A stretch of DNA of 8,888 nt, taken from NCBI GenBank assembly GCA_035719045.1, contig DASTGO010000300.1, positions 1 through 8,888 of the forward strand, written 5' to 3'. The notes under the pieces were generated by a model. It did not search any database. It had not been told where the DNA came from and worked only from the letters and a program-made list of their open reading frames with translations. A program made the translations under genes and the position numbers. The DNA comes from DASTGO01 sp035719045 (lineage in GTDB: Bacteria > Actinomycetota > Actinomycetes > Actinomycetales > Kineosporiaceae). This document shows, piece by piece, positions 1-5,263 of this stretch. Within the stretch, counting starts at the first letter, position 1. Every line of letters starts with the position of its first letter.

Positions 1-177
1 ATACACCGCGTACGGCAGCGACGGCTCAACCTTCGTGACCGCCGCCGTCGTGGGATACACGTTGCGGGGCCGACCCGTGGCCGGGTCGACGTCGGCCACA
101 CGCACACGCGGCCGCGGTGACACGTAGGCGACAGCAGCCCAGCCACTCAGCTCAGTCGTCACCGACGCCGCGGTCAC
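1..177 (-). CDS. Hypothetical protein, N-terminal part only (cut by left edge)
   Basis: I do not recognise this gene. The minus frame is open from a stop at 193-195 to the left edge. With the GTG at 177-175 it encodes about 59 residues, starting VTAASVTTELSGWAAVAYV and continuing with a mixed acidic/basic stretch (RVRVADVDPATGRPRNVY) that reads like real protein. Third positions are mostly G or C, as in the clear genes. There is no good Shine-Dalgarno box before this GTG, so the start is uncertain; another GTG lies five codons in. The same bases can also be read on the plus strand (frame from base 2, stop TAG at 125-127) as a 41-residue C-terminal tail. The two frames share their wobble position, so base composition cannot separate them. 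I prefer the minus strand because every clear gene here is on it. Confidence 0.42.
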   Translation of the reverse strand, partial: MTAASVTTELSGWAAVAYVSPRPRVRVADVDPATGRPRNVYPTTAAVTKVEPSLPYAVY

Positions 178-235
178 GAGGCCACGGACGTTTCAACTGG
201 CACGAGACGCCGTCGAAATGACGGTGTCCTGCTGC

Positions 236-249
236 CGTCCATTTGGACG
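236..249. promoter_or_regulatory. Short operator-like dyad CGTCCA-TT-TGGACG
   Basis: Six-base perfect arms are separated by two bases, in the gap upstream of the possible gene start at 177. The size and position fit a dimeric repressor site, but a dyad this short can occur by chance. The minus-strand ATG of a possible 22-codon ORF lies inside it. Confidence 0.22.
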
Positions 250-315
250 ACTTCGTGCGTGGCAACACACGGAAACAAGGCCTGGTGGTGGCCGTTATCG
301 CCGCGCCCAGGTACT

Positions 316-327
316 CTCACAAGTGAG
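316..327. promoter_or_regulatory. Short operator-like dyad CTCAC-AA-GTGAG
   Basis: Five-base perfect arms flank two bases in the same non-coding gap. It could be a repressor half-site pair for the left-edge gene. There is no independent support, and chance is a reasonable explanation. Confidence 0.18.
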
Positions 328-418
328 TTCCTTCCGCGCTCAACGGGCGTGTGGAACAGAGCCCAGCGCACGAGCCGGCGGCCAAACCAGATGCGTGCGA
401 GGGGCTGGAGCGTGGAGG

Positions 419-451
419 GCCCGCCCCGGCAAGGGCGGGCTTCTCCTTTTT
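419..451 (+). terminator. Hairpin terminator, T-rich tail on plus strand
   Basis: Eight-base perfect arms GCCCGCCC (419-426) and GGGCGGGC (433-440) enclose the six-base loop CGGCAA. On the plus strand they are followed by TTCTCCTTTTT (441-451), the classical intrinsic-terminator form. The hairpin lies just 7 bases beyond the stop codon of the minus-strand gene at 458-712, so it probably also ends that transcript; many actinobacterial terminators lack a U-tract. The plus-strand tail would stop any transcript entering from the left, for which I see no clear gene. Confidence 0.65.
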
Positions 452-457
452 GGTGCG

Positions 458-712
458 TTAGGCCGACTGCAGAGGCAGCACCTCCTGGTCAGCCGGTACC
501 GGAGCCGTCCACCACATAGGACGACCATCCGCGTCGAGCTGCCGCCCCAACTCGGCCAGCACCTCGTCGATGAGGGCATCTCGCGTCACGCCCAGGGCCT
601 CCGCTGCCCTTTCCGCCACCTCCAGGTTCTCCGGAAGCAGGCGGAACATGGCGGGCCTGGTCAGTGCGCCCACACCATTCGGGCGGCGCTTGCGTCCTGG
701 ACGTCCAGCCAT
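458..712 (-). CDS. Small ribbon-helix-helix-like DNA-binding protein
   Basis: The product has 84 residues and a basic N terminus (MAGRPGRKRRPNG). A short strand-like segment follows (AMFRLLPENL, about residues 22-31), then two helices around a turn (EVAERAAEALGV, then TRDALIDEVLAELGRQL, about 32-60). This order is that of CopG/Arc/MetJ-type ribbon-helix-helix dimers, which bind DNA through the strand. The tail (RPMWWTAPVPADQEV...) is unassigned. The ATG at 712 was chosen because the composition becomes gene-like there. Its Shine-Dalgarno match is poor (GGTGG only two bases away), so a GTG two codons upstream is possible. A perfect dyad lies 18-35 bases before the ATG, which fits autorepression. 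It is probably the last gene of the run, with a hairpin just after its stop. The family call rests on pattern only. Confidence 0.66.
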   Translation of the reverse strand: MAGRPGRKRRPNGVGALTRPAMFRLLPENLEVAERAAEALGVTRDALIDEVLAELGRQLDADGRPMWWTAPVPADQEVLPLQSA

Positions 713-919
713 AGCCACCGATCCAACCGCTCTGTGCAATCACAGAGACGTGCGCCACGCCGAGAGCTCCCACGAATTTGGAAGCAAATCCGGGGCGGTG
801 CTGGTTCCTCACCCGGGGTGCGACACGGAGGGCCACCAACTCTGGACGTACAGTGACGAAAGGATGAAGTGCGTAGATTCGCTGGACCCACGGCCGACGC
901 TTCGCATCGGTGAAGGCCG
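713..919. other. Intergenic region upstream of the RHH-like gene
   Basis: These 207 bases separate the kinase stop from the next ATG. A minus frame starting at GTG 923-921 overlaps the kinase stop (GTGA) and reads through, but it has no stop until 489. It would therefore overlap most of the next gene. By hand count only about two-thirds of its third positions are G or C in this gap, clearly below the real genes. I read the gap as regulatory: it carries the dyad at 730-747 and probably a separate promoter for the RHH-like gene, though no -35/-10 pair is convincing. Confidence 0.5.
730..747. promoter_or_regulatory. Perfect operator-like dyad CTCTGTG-CAAT-CACAGAG
   Basis: Seven-base perfect arms (730-736 and 741-747) are separated by four bases. 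They sit 18 to 35 bases upstream of the ATG of the RHH-like gene, where a repressor would block initiation or early elongation. RHH proteins commonly bind inverted repeats and repress their own genes. The site could instead be an mRNA hairpin near the ribosome-binding site. Confidence 0.5.
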
Positions 920-1519
920 TCACGACGTCACCACGCGGGGCTGCCCGGCGGCCGCGAGAGTGCGGATGCGTTCGGCGCCGACGTGCGCGCGGCCGGTTCG
1001 GGTGGCGTCGCGGCGGATGCACACATCGAGCGGGACGTGACGCAGGTCTGCCACGGCTACCTGGGCGCCGCAAGCTCGGGCGACCGCGAGGGTCGCGGCC
1101 AGGTGGTCCTCTTGGAGGTGGGTGTCGTCGACCAGGACGACGTCGGAGCCGCCGGTCAACGCCGCCCGGATCCGGGCGTGGTGTTCGAGGGTGACCTCGA
1201 CCTCCTGCTGGGGAGTGGTGGTGGCCGGGTTGAGGCCGAGGGCGGCGCGGACGTCGTCGCGGGAGATCCGACTGACCGTCAGGCCATGGCCGGTCAGTCG
1301 GATCTGCCACGTCTGCGCCCACCGGGTCTTGCCGCAGCCGGGCAGCCCGCGGGTGGCTACTAGGACAGGTCGGCCGCCGGCACCGTCGACCAGGCCGGCG
1401 AGCACCTGGTCAGCCGACGGCACCGAGGTGAGGTTGGGGTGGAACTGCTCGGCGGGCCTGGCGGCGCTGGCGCCGACCTGGATGGTGATCCCGGCGCCGG
1501 TGAACTGTGCGGAGGTCAC
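920..1519 (-). CDS. Polynucleotide-kinase-like P-loop kinase with N-terminal motor-operon tag
   Basis: The product has 199 residues and resembles the kinase domain of T4 polynucleotide kinase and the AAA_33/zeta-toxin-like group, which transfer the ATP gamma-phosphate to a nucleic-acid 5'-OH or another small hydroxyl. The Walker A is GLPGCGKT at 58-65. SRDDVR at 86-91 matches the acidic/arginine substrate site (RDDxR). VVLVDDTHL at 127-135 matches the DDTNL-type strand. A basic lid follows (CIRRDATRTGRAHVG, 167-181). There is no phosphatase domain, unlike T4 Pnk. Residues 1-16 carry the QFTGAGITIQV tag shared with the upstream zinc protein and the FtsK linker. The GTG start follows GAGG at 7 bases and lies 9 bases after the previous stop, so translation is probably coupled. 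The substrate is unknown: DNA end, RNA end or a toxin target are all possible. Confidence 0.85.
   Translation of the reverse strand: MTSAQFTGAGITIQVGASAARPAEQFHPNLTSVPSADQVLAGLVDGAGGRPVLVATRGLPGCGKTRWAQTWQIRLTGHGLTVSRISRDDVRAALGLNPATTTPQQEVEVTLEHHARIRAALTGGSDVVLVDDTHLQEDHLAATLAVARACGAQVAVADLRHVPLDVCIRRDATRTGRAHVGAERIRTLAAAGQPRVVTS
1264..1305. repeat. Perfect 15-bp inverted repeat inside the kinase gene
   Basis: The arms AGATCCGACTGACCG (1264-1278) and CGGTCAGTCGGATCT (1291-1305) are exact reverse complements separated by 12 bases. A 10-bp palindrome GGCCATGGCC (1282-1291) lies at the centre. The element covers kinase residues 72-86 (QIRLTGHGLTVSRIS), between Walker A and the RDDxR motif, in a part of the protein that should tolerate substitutions. 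It would form a strong hairpin in mRNA or a cruciform or binding site in DNA. Its role is unknown. Confidence 0.8.
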
Positions 1520-1528
1520 GCGGTCGCC

Positions 1529-2587
1529 TCAGGCGCCTGCGCCGGGGGTTGCCGCGGCCTGCGCGGCGGCCTGGTCGATCTGGTAGCGCTGGGCGCGTGG
1601 GTCCCAGGTGACGAAGGCGTTCTTGGCGTAGATGGCGTACAGCACGCGGGTGTAGTCCTCGACCAGGTGGTCGATCCCCACGGCGGTGGTCCACCAGTTG
1701 AGGGTCTGGGCGACCTCGGCGCGCGGGTTGACTCCGTGCCAGAGGGCGGCCCGGTCGGGGCCTTCGGCGTCGGCGGCCCAGTGCTCGCAGTCGTGGAAGA
1801 TCAACTGCTCGCCGCAGTCCGGGCAGCAGGCGTGGTCGCAGTCGTCCCCATGCGGTTGCCCGGGTTCCACCCGACAGCCGGGGCAGACGTCAAGGGTGAA
1901 GCCTCGCTCCCTCAGGGCCTGGGCATGACTGGTGGGTGCCGGCTGGGGAGTGTCGACGGTCTGTTCGTTACTCACGGCTACTCCAGCGGTGTCGTCGGGC
2001 GGTAGGAGGGTGTCGTCGCCGCGGTGCCAGTTGGCGCGACGCAGGGTGATGCGGCCGGTCCCGCCGCACATCGGGCAGCCCTGAACGCCTCGGCACTGCA
2101 GGCAGGGCACGCTCTCGTCGAGCAGCCGGTGAGCGGCCTCGGCGTCGTACTCGGGGGCGTCGGGGTTGTAGGTGGGCTCGTGGACCAGGCAGAAGCCACC
2201 TTCGCTCTCGGGGTGTGACGGCTCGGGACACCACTCGATCCCGGGCATGCCTGAGCCGGTCTGGCGGGGACACAGGTGTCGGCGGCGTCGGGCGTACTCC
2301 TGGTCGGACTCCCAGTCCTCCTGGTCGCCGGCCATCAGGTCCAGGTGGCGGGTGCAGTAGCCGTCGGGGTTGCCCTCCCCCTCCTCGGTGGGCTCCCCGC
2401 ACCGGGCGGCCCCGAACAGGGCCGTACAGGTCCGCCCGCCGGGGACGGCGGAAGGGACCAGGGCCAGGCCGGGCGTGGCGGGGGCGGGGGCGGCCGGCAA
2501 GAGCTGGAGGCGGTCGGTGGCGCCCTGGCGGCTGGTGCCGTCGACCCGAACGGTGATGCCGTTGTTGGTGAACTGGCCGGTGCTCAT
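1529..2587 (-). CDS. Cysteine-rich probable zinc-binding protein with motor-operon tag
   Basis: The product has 352 residues and I do not recognise the full-length family. By hand count it has 17 cysteines in four groups. Two are similar modules: C54-x8-C63-x14-C78-x2-H81 and C106-x13-C120-x12-C133-x2-H136. A half DnaJ-type zinc motif follows (CLQCRGVQGCPMCGGTGR, 162-179). The last cluster is C235xxC238 with H246, C250, H252, C255xxC258, H265 and C267. Residues 1-16 carry the tag QFTNNGITVRV. The C terminus (about 280-335) is helical and rich in aromatic residues (LNWWTTAVGIDHLVEDY...YAIYAKNAFVTW), without a known motif. The ATG overlaps the FtsK stop (ATGA) and has GGAGG 7 bases upstream inside the FtsK gene, so the two are translationally coupled. 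The role may be nucleic-acid or protein binding beside the FtsK motor; this is inference. Confidence 0.82.
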   Translation of the reverse strand: MSTGQFTNNGITVRVDGTSRQGATDRLQLLPAAPAPATPGLALVPSAVPGGRTCTALFGAARCGEPTEEGEGNPDGYCTRHLDLMAGDQEDWESDQEYARRRRHLCPRQTGSGMPGIEWCPEPSHPESEGGFCLVHEPTYNPDAPEYDAEAAHRLLDESVPCLQCRGVQGCPMCGGTGRITLRRANWHRGDDTLLPPDDTAGVAVSNEQTVDTPQPAPTSHAQALRERGFTLDVCPGCRVEPGQPHGDDCDHACCPDCGEQLIFHDCEHWAADAEGPDRAALWHGVNPRAEVAQTLNWWTTAVGIDHLVEDYTRVLYAIYAKNAFVTWDPRAQRYQIDQAAAQAAATPGAGA

Positions 2588-5223
2588 GCCGCCGCCTCCG
2601 CGCCGCGCAGGCCGGCCAGGACCTGGGGCAGGTCGTCGGCGGGCTTGAGGACTTCGCGGGGCTTGCTGCCTTCGCTGGGCCCGACGACACCGCGGGACTC
2701 CAGCAGGTCCATCAGCCGCCCGGCCTTGGCGAACCCGACTCGCAGCTTGCGCTGCAGCATCGAGGTGGATCCGAACTGGGTGGTCACCACGAGCTCGGCG
2801 GCCTGGATCAGCAGGTCGAGGTCGTCGCCGACGTCCTCCGCCCCCGCACGTGGCCCGGGGGTGGTGTCGCTCAACGGAGTGGCTGCCGGGGCGGATGCGG
2901 ACGCGGGCTGGGCCTTGACGTGGGCCACGACGCGGGCGATCTCGGCCTGGTCGACCCAGGCGCCCTGCACCCGGATCGGCTTGCTGGCCCCCATCGGCAG
3001 GAACAGCCCGTCGCCCTGGCCGATGAGCTTCTCGGCGCCGGGCTGGTCCAGGACGACTCGGGAGTCGGTGAGCGAGGAGGTGGCGAAGGCCATCCGGCTG
3101 GGGACATTGGCCTTGATCAGGCCGGTGACGACGTCGACGGACGGGCGTTGGGTGGCCAAGACGAGGTGGATGCCGGCGGCTCGGGCGAGCTGGGTGATCC
3201 GTACGACGGAGTCCTCGACGTCGCGGGGGGCGACCATCATCAGGTCGGCCAGCTCGTCGACGACGACCAGCAGGTAGGGGTAGGGACGCAGGGCTCGCTG
3301 GCTGCCGGCGGGCGGGGTGACCTTTCCGGCTCGCACGGCGGCGTTGAAGTCGTCGATGTGCTTGAACCCGAACGCGGCGAGGTCGTCGTAGCGGGCGTCC
3401 ATCTCCTTGACGACCCACTGCAGCGCCTCGGCGGCCTTCTTCGGGCTGGTGATGATCGGCGTGATCAGGTGCGGGATGCCCTCGTAGGCGCTCAGCTCGA
3501 CCCGCTTGGGGTCGATCAGCACCATCCGCACCTGGTCTGGGGTGGATCGCATGAGCAGCGAGGTGATCATGGAGTTGACGAAGCTGGACTTGCCCGATCC
3601 GGTGGCGCCGGCGACGAGCAGGTGCGGCATCTTCGACAGGTCGGTGGGCAGGTCGCGGCCTTCGACGTCGCGGCCGACGCCGATGGTCAGGGGGTGCCCG
3701 GAGCTGGTGCAGGCGTCGCTGCGCAGGACGTCCCCGAGGGCGACGGTCTCCCGGTCGGCGTTGGGGACCTCCACGCCGATCGCGGACTTGCCGGGGATCG
3801 GCGACAGGATCCGCACGTCCTCCGATGCCACCGCGTAGGCGATGTTCTTGCTGAGCGCGGTGACCTTCTCGACCTTCACTCCGCGTCCGAGCTCGACCTC
3901 GTAGCGGGTGACGGTGGGCCCGCGGCTGAAGCCGGTGACCCGGGCGTCGACGTCGAACTGGGCCAGGACCTGGTTGATCGCTTTGACCACCCGGTCGTTG
4001 GCTGCGGTTCCGCTCTTGGGCTTGGCTCCGCAGGACAGCAGACCCGGGTCGGGCAGCTGGAACGGGCGACCGGGGGCGGCCTTGACCGGGCCGGGTGCTC
4101 CCGCCGTGCCTTGCCTTCGTGGCGTGGGAGTAGTCCTGGTGGGTTCCAGGCACATCGTTAGGCCGCCGACGGTCACCTGCACCGGGGAGCCGCCCGGACC
4201 GGCGGGGGGCCCGGACTCCGGCGCCTGGCCTGAGGCGGCTGGCGCGCCCGGGTGGTGGGGTTGGAAGCCGTGCAGGACCAGCGGCGGGCGGGTGAGCGGG
4301 ACGGCGGCCCCATCCTGCTCCTCGGCCTGATCGGTGCTGGTCTCGTCCTGGGAGTCGGTGGGGGTGCCACTCCCCCGGTCTGCGGGGTCACTGGGTGACG
4401 GGCTGCGGTGGGGCCGGGTCGGGACTCGGGCGGGCAGACCCTTCAGGCGGGACGGGACGGCCCGCACGGGGGTGCCGGTGGCGACCAGCAGTCCGAAGCC
4501 GGCGAAGACGGCGAGGATGCCGACCGCGACGACGCCGCCCAGGCCGTTGGCCAGTGGTGTGGCGGTCAGCCACCCGAGCAGTCCGCCCGGGCTGTGCAGC
4601 GGGGAGGTCTTCCCGGACTGGGTCAGGGCGAGCAGTCCGGCGGCGGCGACGGCGGTCAGGGCCAGTCCGAGACCGACCCGGCCGGCGTTCTTGGCCCGGT
4701 CAGGGTGTCGCATCAGGTGCATCGCCAGAACGCCGAGGGCCAGCGGGATGGCGACGCTGCCGAGGCCGACCAGGCCCGCGGTGACCGCGTGGATGGCTGG
4801 TCCGGCCGGGCCCGCCAACCCGAACCACTCCTGGGCGGCGATCACGGCTGCGATCAGCAGCAGGGTGAGGCCGAGGAAGTCGCGGCGGTGGACGGGGTCC
4901 AGGTCGCGTGCGGAGGCACCCACCCGGCGTGCTCCGGCCCCGACTGCGCGACCGGCCAGGGTGCCGCCGGCGGACAGGAAGCGGCTCAGGGTGAGGTTGT
5001 TGTGGGTTCGACGGCGCGGGTAGGCGTAGGGGACCCGGTGTCCACTCGGTGCCCTGCGGGTGGCTGGTGCGCGCCGGGTGCTGCTGCCCCGCCGGGATCG
5101 GGTGACGGCCCGGTCCACCTCGTCCAGCAGATCGTCGATCTGGGCGGCGGACGGGCGACGACCGTTGCCGGTGGCGCGGCGGGTCGTGGTGGTTCTGCCG
5201 CGGCTTGTCTTGCGCGTGGCCAT
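2584..5223 (-). CDS. ftsK: FtsK/SpoIIIE-family DNA translocase, complete with gamma domain
   Basis: The product has 879 residues, close to the usual actinobacterial FtsK size. A basic N terminus is followed by four membrane segments (about 117-133, 145-170, 182-202, 226-249). A proline- and acid-rich linker (about 255-400) comes next, then the alpha domain with the family stretch GFSRGPTVTRYEVELGRGVKV (431-451). The Walker A is GATGSGKS at 539-546, Walker B is LLVVVDELADLM at 651-662 (D656, E657), and the ATQRPS strand is at 690-695. The C terminus (about 800-860) is a gamma winged helix with STSMLQRKLRVGFAKAGRLMD and VVGPSEGSKPREVL, the part that reads oriented DNA sites in FtsK. It pumps double-stranded DNA at the membrane. 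The linker holds QVTVGGLTMCLE (349-360), aligning with the tag on the next two proteins. The start is fixed by AGGAG; the frame is open further upstream. The context suggests an element-borne rather than cell-division FtsK. Confidence 0.95.
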   Translation of the reverse strand: MATRKTSRGRTTTTRRATGNGRRPSAAQIDDLLDEVDRAVTRSRRGSSTRRAPATRRAPSGHRVPYAYPRRRTHNNLTLSRFLSAGGTLAGRAVGAGARRVGASARDLDPVHRRDFLGLTLLLIAAVIAAQEWFGLAGPAGPAIHAVTAGLVGLGSVAIPLALGVLAMHLMRHPDRAKNAGRVGLGLALTAVAAAGLLALTQSGKTSPLHSPGGLLGWLTATPLANGLGGVVAVGILAVFAGFGLLVATGTPVRAVPSRLKGLPARVPTRPHRSPSPSDPADRGSGTPTDSQDETSTDQAEEQDGAAVPLTRPPLVLHGFQPHHPGAPAASGQAPESGPPAGPGGSPVQVTVGGLTMCLEPTRTTPTPRRQGTAGAPGPVKAAPGRPFQLPDPGLLSCGAKPKSGTAANDRVVKAINQVLAQFDVDARVTGFSRGPTVTRYEVELGRGVKVEKVTALSKNIAYAVASEDVRILSPIPGKSAIGVEVPNADRETVALGDVLRSDACTSSGHPLTIGVGRDVEGRDLPTDLSKMPHLLVAGATGSGKSSFVNSMITSLLMRSTPDQVRMVLIDPKRVELSAYEGIPHLITPIITSPKKAAEALQWVVKEMDARYDDLAAFGFKHIDDFNAAVRAGKVTPPAGSQRALRPYPYLLVVVDELADLMMVAPRDVEDSVVRITQLARAAGIHLVLATQRPSVDVVTGLIKANVPSRMAFATSSLTDSRVVLDQPGAEKLIGQGDGLFLPMGASKPIRVQGAWVDQAEIARVVAHVKAQPASASAPAATPLSDTTPGPRAGAEDVGDDLDLLIQAAELVVTTQFGSTSMLQRKLRVGFAKAGRLMDLLESRGVVGPSEGSKPREVLKPADDLPQVLAGLRGAEAAA

Positions 5224-5230
5224 CAGGGCA

Positions 5231-5235
5231 CTCCT
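5231..5235 (-). promoter_or_regulatory. Ribosome-binding site deciding the FtsK start
   Basis: AGGAG (minus strand) lies 7 bases before ATG 5223-5221. The reading frame is open another 35 codons upstream, into the end of the previous gene, so this box is what favours MATRKTSRG as the true N terminus. Confidence 0.75.
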
Positions 5236-5263
5236 GTTCTGGGTGGAGGGGACGAGGGAGGAA

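Larger units (their letters stand above)
178..457. other. Intergenic region with small dyads and a terminator, no convincing gene
   Basis: About 280 bases lie between the ribbon-helix-helix-like gene and the left-edge gene. It is less GC-biased than the neighbouring genes. It holds two short dyads (236-249 and 316-327) and a hairpin terminator (419-451). A minus-strand ORF of up to 65 codons (371 to 174), or a 22-codon version from the ATG at 242-240, ends in a GTGA overlap with the possible start at 177. It lacks a clear ribosome-binding site and does not look like a typical protein, although a short leader peptide is possible. I see no tRNA arm or tRNA 3' end that would mark an attachment site, and no confident -35/-10 pair. 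Confidence 0.5.

Noticed and set aside
71..88. Hairpin CGACCCG-TGGC-CGGGTCG
   Set aside because: A seven-base GC-only stem within probable coding sequence is expected by chance at this base composition.
174..371. Minus-strand 65-codon ORF ending in GTGA at the left-edge gene
   Set aside because: No ribosome-binding site and atypical composition; only a short leader peptide remains possible.
178..457. Possible tRNA gene or attachment-site remnant near the terminator
   Set aside because: No T-arm consensus, acceptor stem or tRNA 3' half could be found.
489..1322. Long minus-strand ORF overlapping the kinase, the gap and the RHH-like gene
   Set aside because: It is Arg/Pro-rich where it overlaps the kinase. 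Only the part at about 740-923 looks protein-like, and that part has weaker third-position bias and no stop before most of the next gene.
2588..4153. Long upstream extension of the zinc-protein frame
   Set aside because: The extension is an Arg/Pro-rich shadow of FtsK; the ATG at 2587 with GGAGG and an ATGA overlap is the credible start.
2920..4161. Plus-strand ORF of 413 codons opposite the FtsK motor
   Set aside because: Low-complexity composition and no motif; the opposite strand carries Walker A, Walker B and the FtsK family stretches.
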